NCBI RefSeq assembly: GCF_028890115.1
Contig: NZ_JARCJD010000002.1
Location: 175,463 to 239,462 of the forward strand
From: Phaeobacter sp. QD34_24
GTDB taxonomy: Bacteria > Pseudomonadota > Alphaproteobacteria > Rhodobacterales > Rhodobacteraceae
Length of the DNA stretch: 64,000 bases
Reading direction: 5' to 3'
Position numbers and translations under genes: made by a program. The notes under the pieces were generated by a model. It was not told the origin of the DNA and did not search any database. It saw only the letters and a list, made by a program, of their open reading frames with translations. Of the stretch, positions 1 to 9,032 are shown one piece after another (position 1 is the stretch's first letter; each line of letters opens with the position of its first letter).

Positions 1-1
1 G

Positions 2-568
2 TATTTCCAACGCTACCTGCAGCACCTCCCCACCAGCGGCGAAATCGTGCTTTATGACCGCTCCTGGTACAACCGGGCGGGCGTTGAGCGGGTGATGGGC
101 TTCTGCGAACCCAGCGAATACCTGGAGTTCATGCGCCAGACGCCGGATCTGGAGCAGATGCTGGTGCGTTCGGGCATCCGGTTCTACAAATACTGGTTCT
201 CGGTCACCCAGGACGAACAGCTGCGCCGCTTCAAATCCCGCGAGACCGATCCGCTGAAACAGTGGAAGCTGTCGCCCATCGACAAGGCATCGCTGGACAA
301 ATGGGACGATTACACCGAGGCCAAGGAGGCGATGTTCTTCTATACGGATACCGCCGATGCCCCCTGGACCGTGGTGAAGTCCAATTGCAAGAAACGCGCG
401 CGTCTGAACTGCATGCGCCATTTCCTGAGCACGCTGGACTATCCAGACAAGGATCCTGCAATCGCCACGGCACCGGATCCGTTGATCATCGGCCAGGCGC
501 ATCATGTGATCCACAGGTCCGACCACATCCTTGGCAAGGCGCTGCATCCCGACACCCGCATGCGCTGA
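2..568 (+). CDS. ppk2: Polyphosphate kinase 2 (PPK2), 3' part
   Basis: C-terminal part of a PPK2-family kinase, which moves phosphate between polyphosphate and nucleoside diphosphates in the cytoplasm. The reading frame is open from the window edge, so the start and the Walker A region lie upstream. Visible are the Walker B/lid region VLYDRSWYNRAGVERVMG, the F..YWFSV strand, RRF.SR, the D.W.DYTEAKEAMF helix and the TVVKSN.KKRARLNCMRHFL strand-helix, in the order typical of PPK2. The end agrees with full-length family members of about 300 residues. The subclass (GTP- or ATP-preferring) cannot be told from this part. Confidence 0.9.
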   Translation, partial: YFQRYLQHLPTSGEIVLYDRSWYNRAGVERVMGFCEPSEYLEFMRQTPDLEQMLVRSGIRFYKYWFSVTQDEQLRRFKSRETDPLKQWKLSPIDKASLDKWDDYTEAKEAMFFYTDTADAPWTVVKSNCKKRARLNCMRHFLSTLDYPDKDPAIATAPDPLIIGQAHHVIHRSDHILGKALHPDTRMR

Positions 569-641
569 CTCTTGCCACTGCGCACGGGCCACTGCAGGGG
601 GAGCGCTTGCCGGTCTGCTCAGGGGTCGCTAAACCTTTGAA

Positions 642-1286
642 ATGACCCTGATCCAAGCCCGCCTTGCAGCCTGTGCCGCCCTGATCTTTGCGCCTGCCGC
701 CGTGCAGGCGCATCCGCATGTCTTTGTCGACACGGGGCTTTCGCTTTCCGTTGACGGGGACGGGCGGCTTGATGCGGTGGAAGTCACATGGGTCTATGAT
801 GAATTCTATTCGCTCCTCGTCTTCGAGGATCTGGGTCTTGATGGCGATATGGATGGCCGGTTGAACCCGGCCGAATTGGGCCTTCTACAGGGGTTCGACC
901 TGCGCTGGACCGCGGGCTATGTCGGCGATACCTATCTGAGCCGCAATGAGGCGCCGATTGCCTTGGGTGCGCCCGAGCATGTCTCGACCGAGGTCGTGGA
1001 CGGGCGGATCGTCACCCGCCACCGGCGCCCCCTCCAGCAGCCTGTCGCGGCGGATGGGGTGACCATCAAGGCCTATGATCCCACCTATTATACGGCCTAT
1101 ACCGTCACCCAAGAGGTATCGGTCAGCCCGGGATGCCGGGTGGACATCACGCCGCCGGATCTCGACCGGGCCTATACTCTGGTTGAAGAGCTGCTCTATG
1201 CCATGCCCGCCGATCAGGCCGAGACCGCCTACCCAGAGGTGGGCGCGGCCTTTGCGGACACTGTTCTGTTGATCTGCGAGGGGTGA
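642..1286 (+). CDS. DUF1007 family periplasmic protein
   Basis: A 214-residue exported protein of the DUF1007 family. A signal peptide (about residues 1-23, cut after VQA) is followed at once by AHPHVF, the hallmark of this family and a possible metal-binding N-terminus once processed. An EF-hand-like stretch [12 protein letters not shown] lies near residue 70. The stop is one base from the start of the NicO transporter gene, so the two are co-transcribed. DUF1007 proteins commonly accompany nickel/cobalt-type permeases; a role as periplasmic metal chaperone or binding component is inference. No metal-responsive operator could be recognised upstream. Confidence 0.82.
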   Translation: MTLIQARLAACAALIFAPAAVQAHPHVFVDTGLSLSVDGDGRLDAVEVTWVYDEFYSLLVFEDLGLDGDMDGRLNPAELGLLQGFDLRWTAGYVGDTYLSRNEAPIALGAPEHVSTEVVDGRIVTRHRRPLQQPVAADGVTIKAYDPTYYTAYTVTQEVSVSPGCRVDITPPDLDRAYTLVEELLYAMPADQAETAYPEVGAAFADTVLLICEG

Positions 1287-1287
1287 C

Positions 1288-2250
1288 ATGCGGATCCTGA
1301 CGGCTGTTCTTGCCCTCGCCGTTGTTGCCGTGGCTCTCTGGCTTTGGGGATTTAGTGGCGCACAGGACGTTTCACGCTGGGCCGCCGAGGGGCAGCGCGA
1401 GGCGCAAAACGCTCTGGCACGCGGGCTGAGGGCGCTGAAGGCCGGGCAACCGGGGGCGCTGATGTCGCTCTTGTCCTTGTGTTTTGCCTATGGGTTCTTT
1501 CATGCGGCCGGACCGGGGCACGGCAAACTGGTGATCGGAGGCTATGGCATCGGCAGGCCGGTTGCCCTGGCGCGGCTGGCCGGGCTGGCGGTGGCCTCGT
1601 CCCTGGCGCAGGCGGCCACGGCGGTGGTTCTGGTGGCCGGTGGCCTGGTCGCGTTCGACTGGAGCAGGCAGCGTTTGACCGACGTGGCCGAGGGGGTCCT
1701 GGCGCCGATATCCTATGGGCTGATTGCCTGTCTGGGGCTTTACCTTGTGTTGCGCGGCGGGCGCCGATTGTGGGCGTTGCGTCCTGTCGCTCGCGCCCAA
1801 GAGCTGCATAAAGATCATGCGGGATGCGACCACGGGCCTGTGCATGAGCATAATCATCACGACCACGACCATGATCATGGTGGCACCTGTCCCAGCTGCG
1901 GGCACCGGCACGGCCCGACCCTTGAGGAAGCGGCACAGGTCCACGGTCTGCGCGATGCCCTGGCGATCATTGGTGCGGTCGCGATGCGTCCCTGTACCGG
2001 GGCGGTGTTTCTGCTGTTGGTGACCTGGCGGATGGATGTCCTTTACGCCGGGATCGCGGGGGCCTTTGTGATGGGGTTGGGAACCGCCAGCGTGACAGTT
2101 GCCGTTGCCGTGGCTTCGGTCTTCCTGCGCGAGGGCAGTCTGCAGCGGTTGCAGGGGCGCGGGGCACTGGCCCTTGCTGCCGGGTTGGAACTTTTGGCCG
2201 GTGCGGTGATTGCCGCCTTGGCGCTGCAGATCATGCTGCGCGCGCTGTGA
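1288..2250 (+). CDS. NicO/RcnA-family nickel/cobalt-type transporter
   Basis: A 320-residue inner-membrane protein with about six hydrophobic segments and a large cytoplasmic or periplasmic histidine-rich loop (roughly residues 172-212) containing [14 protein letters not shown] plus a CPSCGH motif. Conserved membrane motifs include [16 protein letters not shown] and [13 protein letters not shown], typical of the NicO branch (RcnA-like). Such proteins move Ni2+, Co2+ or related divalent ions. Substrate and direction (uptake or efflux) cannot be read from sequence. It is coupled to the DUF1007 gene upstream with a one-base gap, which makes a two-gene metal-handling operon. Confidence 0.85.
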   Translation: MRILTAVLALAVVAVALWLWGFSGAQDVSRWAAEGQREAQNALARGLRALKAGQPGALMSLLSLCFAYGFFHAAGPGHGKLVIGGYGIGRPVALARLAGLAVASSLAQAATAVVLVAGGLVAFDWSRQRLTDVAEGVLAPISYGLIACLGLYLVLRGGRRLWALRPVARAQELHKDHAGCDHGPVHEHNHHDHDHDHGGTCPSCGHRHGPTLEEAAQVHGLRDALAIIGAVAMRPCTGAVFLLLVTWRMDVLYAGIAGAFVMGLGTASVTVAVAVASVFLREGSLQRLQGRGALALAAGLELLAGAVIAALALQIMLRAL

Positions 2251-2298
2251 CATAGCCCCCGCCGCAGGATGCAGGCCAGCGGCGGGGCGCATGCCTTT

Positions 2299-3597
2299 TT
2301 ATTTCCCTTTGGGCAGGGTTTCGAAGGTCAGCCCCTGCGCGGTGCGCGGCGCAAAGCCTTTCCAGTAGCTATGTCCTGCTTGTTGCTTGCCGTTATCATC
2401 CAGATCGACGACGCCATCGGCGGCGCGCACAATGAGGTCAAGATAGGCGGCCTTCTCCGCATCGCCCTTCAGATGCAGATCCATATAGGCAGTGGCGAAA
2501 TGCTGGGCGATATTGTTCATCCGGTTGGTGTCCCAGACCGCATCCGCATAGTGCTCGAAGGGCACGAAATCGAGCTTGTCCGACGGCTCCCAGCTTTCAA
2601 TGGGGGCGGGCATGGGGGCCGCGGCATTGTGATTGGCCGCCTCAAAGGTCAGCAAGTGTCGGGTGGTATTGACCATGCCTTCGAAGATCTGCCGCATGGC
2701 GGGGTATTTGGATACATCGTCGGCGCCGCCCGCCATCATCAGGATGGGTTTTTCGACACCAGCCAGCCCGGTGGCGTCCCAGAAACCGGTATTCATGCCC
2801 CAGGGGCCGATGGAGATCACCGCCTTGACCCGCTCGTCGATCAGCGCGGCGTGGCTGTCGGACCCGGCCTGGTGGCGCTTGAGCAGGCCCGCGGGGGTGC
2901 CCCAGCTGTATTCGGTAGAGGCTTCGGTCACCCCGGCCCCTGCAAAGATCAGCGCCCCGTAGCCCCCCATGGAATAGCCGATCACCCCTGTCTGCGTGGT
3001 ATCGGTGATCTCGCCCAACGGCCCTTCCAACGCGGCCATCTGATCGATGACGAACTTCTGGTCCAAGGGGCGGTTCAACAGGGTTGAGCCAAAGGCCGCC
3101 TGATCGGAATAGGTGCTGTCGGTGTGATCGATAGAGACGGTGACATAGCCCTTGGAGGCAAGGTTTTCGCCCAGGTGAGACATCAGGTAACGGTTGCCCG
3201 GATAGCCGTGCGAGATCACCACCAGAGGAAAACGCGCTCCGCTGACCGGCGTGGCGGCACGGGTGGCGCGGCCCCGCAGAGTGGTGGGCGTGACGCCATC
3301 GCGCAGCACGGTCTGATAACTGCCGCCCGCGGCGGTTGCATCTGCCGCCGGATACCAGACCTCCACCGTCAGCGGGCGGTCATAAAGCGGCTGGCTGTCC
3401 GCCGCGGTGTTCAGAATGTCATGCTGGCCCGGATTGACGAACTCCAGCGTCTGAACGCCGATTGCATAGCTACCAAAGGCTGCCAGCTCCGGGGCGTCCG
3501 GGCGGATCCGGTCAATCCGGTTCTCTGCTGATGCCGCGCCTGGCGCAGCTGCGGCCAGACCTGCGGCAAGGCCGATCACGGTAAACTGTTCGCGCAT
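2299..3597 (-). CDS. Secreted alpha/beta hydrolase (dienelactone hydrolase-like)
   Basis: A 432-residue exported hydrolase. The chosen ATG has AGGAG seven bases upstream; the longer upstream frame has no such site. Residues 1-24 form a signal peptide ending AASA. The core shows ISHGYPGNR (oxyanion region, about residue 129) and the nucleophile elbow GYSMGG with Ser209; the catalytic His is probably in FEAANHNAAAP. Family members cleave esters or act as platelet-activating-factor-acetylhydrolase-like enzymes; the substrate is unknown. It is a single gene convergent with the NicO operon. Confidence 0.8.
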   Translation of the reverse strand: MREQFTVIGLAAGLAAAAPGAASAENRIDRIRPDAPELAAFGSYAIGVQTLEFVNPGQHDILNTAADSQPLYDRPLTVEVWYPAADATAAGGSYQTVLRDGVTPTTLRGRATRAATPVSGARFPLVVISHGYPGNRYLMSHLGENLASKGYVTVSIDHTDSTYSDQAAFGSTLLNRPLDQKFVIDQMAALEGPLGEITDTTQTGVIGYSMGGYGALIFAGAGVTEASTEYSWGTPAGLLKRHQAGSDSHAALIDERVKAVISIGPWGMNTGFWDATGLAGVEKPILMMAGGADDVSKYPAMRQIFEGMVNTTRHLLTFEAANHNAAAPMPAPIESWEPSDKLDFVPFEHYADAVWDTNRMNNIAQHFATAYMDLHLKGDAEKAAYLDLIVRAADGVVDLDDNGKQQAGHSYWKGFAPRTAQGLTFETLPKGK

Positions 3598-3790
3598 GAA
3601 TGCTCTCCTGTTCAATAAGTGGGACAACGGTAGTCCGCGCACCCGGCATGTGAAGTGATTGTTGCGTGAATTCTTGGTGACACTGCGTCACCGACAGGCG
3701 CCTCCCAAACCTGTGGCTGGAGATGGGCGTGGCGCAGAAAACCGGTTGATACCTATTGCCAGCCCTCTTTGCCGGGCATAAGGCGGATCC

Positions 3791-5155
3791 ATGGAGACCA
3801 GGATAGCATATCGTGACCATGCCCGTGCCGTGGCGGTTCTGGGCCTGCCCCTGATCGGTGGGCATGTGGCCCAGTTTGCGATCGGAATGACCGACACGAT
3901 CATGCTGGGATGGTATGGCGCCGAGGAACTGGCGGCGGTGACATTGGCCGGCTCCTATTTCTTTGTCTTTTTCATGCTGGGTGCCGGCTTTGCCTTTGCG
4001 GTGATGCCCCTGGTGGCCGCAGCGGCCGGAGCAGGGGAGGAACGCCAGATCCGCCGGACCACCCGCATGGGGCTGTGGCTGTCGCTGGGCTATGGTGTCA
4101 TCGCGCTGCCCGCCATGTGGTATTCCGAGCCGATCCTTCTGCTCTTGGGGCAAAAACACGGGGTGGCTGCCGATGCGGCAACCTACCTGCGGCTTGCCGG
4201 GTGGGGGCTGTTCCCGGCCTTGTTGGTGATGGTGCTGAAGTCCTACCTGGCCGCCCTGGAGCGCACCCAGATTGTCCTGTGGGTCACCGTTCTGGCCGCG
4301 GTGCTGAATGCTGTCGTCAACTACGCGCTGATCTTTGGCAATCTTGGCGCCCCCGAAATGGGGATCGAGGGGGCGGCGCTGGCGTCGATCCTGACCCAGG
4401 GCGTGTCGCTTGTTGCCATCCTGATCTACGCGCTGCGGGCCTTGGCCCAACATGAGCTGTTGCGCAACTTTCACCGTCCCGACTGGGAGATGCTGGGTCT
4501 GGTGTTTCGCCTCGGCCTGCCGATTGGTCTCACCAATCTCAGCGAGATCAGCCTGTTCACCGCCTCGGCGATGATGATGGGCTGGCTGGGCACGGCCACT
4601 CTGGCGGCGCATGGGGTTGCCATCACCCTGTCGGGGCTGACCTTCATGGTACATCTGGGCCTGTCCAATGCGGCAACGATCCGCGCCGGGAATGCCTTTG
4701 GGCGGCGGGATCGCTTGCATATGGCGCGGGGCGCACGGGTGGTGATCGTCCTGTCGCTGGCCATGTCCCTGGCGACGATCGTGCTGTTCCTGGCAGCGCC
4801 GGATCCGTTGATATCGCTGTTCCTGGCCCCCGACGATCCCGACAAGCCGCAGATCCTGCTGATCGGGGCCGGGCTGCTGGCCGCCGCGGCCCTGTTTCAG
4901 CTGATGGACGGCATGCAGGTCGTGGCCCTGGGGCTGTTGCGAGGGGTGCAGGATACCGGGGTGCCGATGGTCATTGCCGCGCTGAGCTATTGGGCGATCG
5001 GTATCCCGGCGTCCTACCTCTTTGGCTTCACCTTCGGCTGGGGCGGTGTCGGTGTCTGGTACGGGCTGGTCATCGGGCTGAGCTGCGCCGGGTTTTTCCT
5101 GCTGTTGCGGTTCTGGCGACGGTCGATCCTGACGGTGCCTTCGCCTGCGCAGTAA
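3791..5155 (+). CDS. MATE family efflux transporter
   Basis: A 454-residue integral membrane protein with twelve predicted hydrophobic segments in two similar halves, as in MATE (NorM/DinF-like) cation- or proton-coupled multidrug exporters. N-terminal signatures are GLPLIGGHVAQFAIGMTDTIMLGWYG and, in the second half, GLPIGLTNLSEISLFTASAMMMG. Length is usual for the family. AAGG lies eight bases before the ATG. It is monocistronic and convergent with the next gene. Substrates are not predictable. Confidence 0.9.
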   Translation: METRIAYRDHARAVAVLGLPLIGGHVAQFAIGMTDTIMLGWYGAEELAAVTLAGSYFFVFFMLGAGFAFAVMPLVAAAAGAGEERQIRRTTRMGLWLSLGYGVIALPAMWYSEPILLLLGQKHGVAADAATYLRLAGWGLFPALLVMVLKSYLAALERTQIVLWVTVLAAVLNAVVNYALIFGNLGAPEMGIEGAALASILTQGVSLVAILIYALRALAQHELLRNFHRPDWEMLGLVFRLGLPIGLTNLSEISLFTASAMMMGWLGTATLAAHGVAITLSGLTFMVHLGLSNAATIRAGNAFGRRDRLHMARGARVVIVLSLAMSLATIVLFLAAPDPLISLFLAPDDPDKPQILLIGAGLLAAAALFQLMDGMQVVALGLLRGVQDTGVPMVIAALSYWAIGIPASYLFGFTFGWGGVGVWYGLVIGLSCAGFFLLLRFWRRSILTVPSPAQ

Positions 5156-5164
5156 GCAGGAGGA

Positions 5165-5575
5165 TCAGTCCTTGCGCTGGCGCATCAACCGATCTGCCTT
5201 CTTGCGCACCAGAACGCTGCGCAGATCGTGCATCGCCATCAACAGCGCATCGGTGACCTCCTCCAGCTGCGCGTCGCTGGCCCGGCTCTGCACCCAATGG
5301 GTGGTCAGGTTCAGATGGTCCACGGCGCGATGGATATCGTCCACCTCGCGCCGGGCCAGCGTTTCGCTGCGCTCGTCCATCCAGGCCTTGATCTCGGCCA
5401 GGTCGCGAGAGCTGAGTTCGCGATCCCCGTGGGCGCGAATCTCGCCATTGCGGATGTTCACAACCGCGATCTGATCCATGTCGATCCGTCGCTGCCGGTT
5501 TTCCGTATCCACCCGGAACACGAAGGCGCCGTTGTCGCGGACGCGGAAGTAATACTCTGGCAGCGCGGTCGACAT
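5165..5575 (-). CDS. Conserved hypothetical protein, 136 aa
   Basis: A small, charged, cytoplasmic protein without signal peptide or membrane segment. The N-terminal half looks like a beta-sheet (YYFRVRDNGAFVFRVDTENRQRRIDMDQIAVVNIRNGEIRAHG), the C-terminal half is helical. GGAG lies about eight bases upstream of the ATG. Good codon bias and a position just upstream of the aminotransferase gene stop on the other side suggest it is real. I do not recognise a named family; it resembles proteins seen only in Rhodobacteraceae. Confidence 0.7.
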   Translation of the reverse strand: MSTALPEYYFRVRDNGAFVFRVDTENRQRRIDMDQIAVVNIRNGEIRAHGDRELSSRDLAEIKAWMDERSETLARREVDDIHRAVDHLNLTTHWVQSRASDAQLEEVTDALLMAMHDLRSVLVRKKADRLMRQRKD

Positions 5576-5590
5576 GGGGATTTCTCCGGT

Positions 5591-6829
<1,239 letters not shown>

Positions 6830-6892
6830 TCATAGGGTGCGGCCAAATCACGATCAAGCGGCATCGGCCCAATCGATCAAGGGAGAGCTAAA

Positions 6893-7291
6893 ATGGCCAA
6901 TGAAACGACAGACTGGTTCGGCCCCGATGCTGCGACCTTCGGGGATCGGGTGGCTGCGGCGCGCGAGGCGGCCGGCATGAACCAGAGCCAGCTGGCGCGG
7001 CGGCTCGGGGTCAAGAAATCCACGCTGATGGGCTGGGAGCAGGATCTCTCCGAGCCACGGGCCAACAAGCTGTCGATGATGTCGGGGCTGCTCAATGTCT
7101 CCATGAGCTGGCTGTTGACCGGCGAGGGCGAAGGCATGTCCGAACCCGGCGATCTGGAGCTTGAGACAGGCGATTTCGCCGCCGTGCTGAGCGAGCTAAG
7201 GGATCTGCGCACTGAGCTGCGTGCCAATTCCGACCGCGCGGCGCGGCTGGAAAAGAAACTGCGAACCCTGCTGCAAAACGCGGCCCAATAA
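6893..7291 (+). CDS. XRE-family helix-turn-helix regulator
   Basis: A 132-residue DNA-binding protein. Residues about 18-75 form an XRE/HTH_3 domain (DRVAAAREAAGMNQSQLARRLGVKKSTLMGWEQDLSEPRANKLSMMSG, shown here as consecutive helices), followed by a C-terminal coiled-coil-like segment (SELRDLRTELRANSDRAARLEKKLRTLL) that probably dimerises. GGGAGAG precedes the ATG. It lies 14 bases upstream of sdhE and may be co-transcribed. Targets are unknown. Confidence 0.88.
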   Translation: MANETTDWFGPDAATFGDRVAAAREAAGMNQSQLARRLGVKKSTLMGWEQDLSEPRANKLSMMSGLLNVSMSWLLTGEGEGMSEPGDLELETGDFAAVLSELRDLRTELRANSDRAARLEKKLRTLLQNAAQ

Positions 7292-7305
7292 GACGAGCGA
7301 TTCTG

Positions 7306-7569
7306 ATGACAGAACAGATGGAAACCCGTGAAAATCGACTCAAAAGGCTGCGCATGCGCTCGATGCGGCGCGGCATCAAGGAGATGGATATCCTGCTGTC
7401 TGCTTTCGCGGATGCAAATCTGGACGGTATGGATGCGGCTCGGCTTGATCTCTATGACCGTCTGCTTCATGAGAACGATCAGGATTTATATCAATGGGTT
7501 ACGGGGCAAGTCGGCGCGCCTGAAGCCTTTCGGGACCTGGTGCACGACATATCGCAAACCTATCAATAA
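7306..7569 (+). CDS. sdhE: Succinate dehydrogenase assembly factor SdhE
   Basis: An 87-residue helical protein of the SdhE/YgfY/Sdh5 family, which helps attach FAD to the flavoprotein subunit of succinate dehydrogenase. The diagnostic surface motif RRGIKEMD (family RGxxE) is at about residues 24-31, and the second helix bundle LYDRLLHENDQDLYQWVTG matches the family. Size is normal. It follows the XRE regulator gene in the same direction; sdh genes are not in the window. Confidence 0.9.
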   Translation: MTEQMETRENRLKRLRMRSMRRGIKEMDILLSAFADANLDGMDAARLDLYDRLLHENDQDLYQWVTGQVGAPEAFRDLVHDISQTYQ

Positions 7570-7647
7570 TCATAAAAATCCAGCTTAACTGATTTTTCGG
7601 GAATTGTCTGCATTCTCTGTCTCAGCAAATTCGAGTCGGAGATGCGC

Positions 7648-8145
7648 ATGAGTATGGAAATGCCAATTGGCCAGCAGGACCGCAAAGGGTTCATGACTGG
7701 CTATCTTGAAGCGCTGGCACTGGTGGAGCGTCTGCATCGCCTGCTGCTGGATGTGATCAAGGATGAATTTGAACGCGTCGGCGTTCTGGAAATTAATGCG
7801 GTGCAGGCGCTGCTTCTGTTCAACATCGGGGACAATGAGGTCACCGCTGGCGAGTTGAAGACGCGCGGCTACTATCAGGGCAGCAATGTCAGCTACAACC
7901 TGAAGAAGCTGGTGGACATGGGCTATATGCATCACCAGCGTTGCGAGATCGATCGCCGGTCCGTGCGTGTGCGTCTGACGCCGCGTGGCCGCGAGATTCG
8001 CGACATCGTAGCGGGTCTGTTCTCCCGTCATGCCGAAGGCCTGGAAGGCAAGGGCGTGATCAGCGGCGAAGGGATCGATGACATCACAACCGCATTGAAA
8101 CGGGTAGAGCGTTACTGGTCTGACCAGATCCGCTATATCTACTGA
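7648..8145 (+). CDS. MarR-like winged-helix regulator (LdtR-like)
   Basis: A 165-residue winged-helix protein. An N-terminal helix YLEALALVERLHRLLLDVIKDEFER leads into the HTH (INAVQALLLFNIGDNEVTAGELKTRGYYQGSNVSYNLKKLVDMGY given here as the region around residues 50-95) and the wing RCEIDRRSVRVRLTPRG. The second in-frame ATG was taken as start because GGAG lies at the right distance before it and directly abuts the first ATG. The sequence strongly resembles LdtR-type MarR regulators of alphaproteobacteria, which control L,D-transpeptidase genes; that role here is inference. A long gene-free stretch follows. Confidence 0.82.
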   Translation: MSMEMPIGQQDRKGFMTGYLEALALVERLHRLLLDVIKDEFERVGVLEINAVQALLLFNIGDNEVTAGELKTRGYYQGSNVSYNLKKLVDMGYMHHQRCEIDRRSVRVRLTPRGREIRDIVAGLFSRHAEGLEGKGVISGEGIDDITTALKRVERYWSDQIRYIY

Positions 8146-8531
8146 CCTTTTGCGCAGGCGTTTCTGGACCGCATGACGGTCTGCGGCAAGAATTGCTGCC
8201 CTGCCTGCCAGATCGGCGCTTTGGGACTAAAGCTGCAAAAGGCAGCCACATTTCACCGACTTGAAGAATTCAAGGTTTGGACATCAGCGACGCCAGAACA
8301 GTTCCCCCAAAACGGGGCGTCGCTCAGGTAAGAATACCTCCCCCCAGATCACACCCCCAAGCGCCCGGACGGAAACGGTCCGGGCTAGGCGCATAAGCGG
8401 CAGCCGCTGTCATCAGGCGGTATCAGCTGCAGCAGTCACGGTAGGTTCAGCCTGCGAGCGCCAAGGTCAAGTCAAGACTAAACAAGGCGGCCCGATGGGC
8501 CGCCTTTGTCATAATGACATGTTGCGTCTGC
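8146..8531. ncRNA. Gene-free stretch with several hairpins; possible small RNA
   Basis: No convincing coding frame lies in these 386 bases. On the plus strand there are at least three strong hairpins: AGCGACGCC pairing with GGCGTCGCT around a 21-base loop (about 8285-8323), GCCCGGAC-GGAAACG-GTCCGGGC (about 8367-8389), and a small GGTAAGAATACC stem next to a CCTCCCCCC run. The stretch ends in a perfect intrinsic terminator. A C-rich anti-Shine-Dalgarno-like loop is common in alphaproteobacterial small RNAs. It does not match tmRNA, RNase P RNA or SRP RNA as I know them. Strand and ends of any transcript are unproven. Confidence 0.3.
8484..8508. terminator. Bidirectional intrinsic terminator
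   Basis: Perfect 8-bp stem GGCGGCCC-GAT-GGGCCGCC flanked by A-rich and T-rich tracts on both sides, so it can stop transcripts from the MarR/sRNA side and from gloA. Confidence 0.85.
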
Positions 8532-8960
8532 TCACCAGTGGCCGGTGCTTTCCATGCTGGCCCAGGGTTCGGCAGGCTCCAGCGCGTCGCCGTTTTGCAG
8601 CAGTTCGACCGAGACATTGTCCGGCGAGCGGACAAAGGCCATGCGCCCATCCCGCGGCGGGCGATTGATGGTGACCCCGTTGTCCTGCAGATGCTGGCAC
8701 ATCTCGTAGATGTTATCGACGCCATAGGCGAGATGCCCGAAATGGCGGCTGTCGCTGGGCAGGCCGTCGTCGCCGTCCCAGTTGTAGGTGAGTTCGATCG
8801 GCGCTTCGTGCTGTCCGGGAGGGGCCAGGAAGATCAGCGAGAAGCGGCCTTCTTCGCTGTCGTAGCGGCGTGTCTCTTCCAGGCCCAGGAGCTTGAAAAA
8901 GGCCATGGACTTCTCCAGATCCTTCACCCGGATCATGGTATGCAGATAGGTAAGGGGCAT
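8532..8960 (-). CDS. gloA: Lactoylglutathione lyase (glyoxalase I)
   Basis: A 142-residue VOC-fold enzyme that isomerises the methylglyoxal-glutathione hemithioacetal to S-lactoylglutathione in the cytoplasm. The four expected metal ligands are in place: His7 (TYLHTMIRVKDLEKS), Glu56 (PIELTYNW), His76 (RHFGHLAYGVD) and Glu119 (NVSVELLQ). The glutathione-binding region and length fit the short bacterial GloA type. It is followed by a strong terminator and lies downstream of the Slam gene on the same strand. Confidence 0.93.
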   Translation of the reverse strand: MPLTYLHTMIRVKDLEKSMAFFKLLGLEETRRYDSEEGRFSLIFLAPPGQHEAPIELTYNWDGDDGLPSDSRHFGHLAYGVDNIYEMCQHLQDNGVTINRPPRDGRMAFVRSPDNVSVELLQNGDALEPAEPWASMESTGHW

Positions 8961-9032
8961 CAGTTGTTCCCTGGTCAGATTTCGCTTGGGGGAGAGCTTA
9001 GCTGTCAGGGCGGGAAAGTCGAGGGGCGGAGC

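Noticed and set aside
8261..8668. 135-residue open frame in the gene-free stretch
   Set aside because: Low-complexity Arg/Ser-rich translation, no ribosome-binding site, and it runs through the terminator and into gloA on the other strand.
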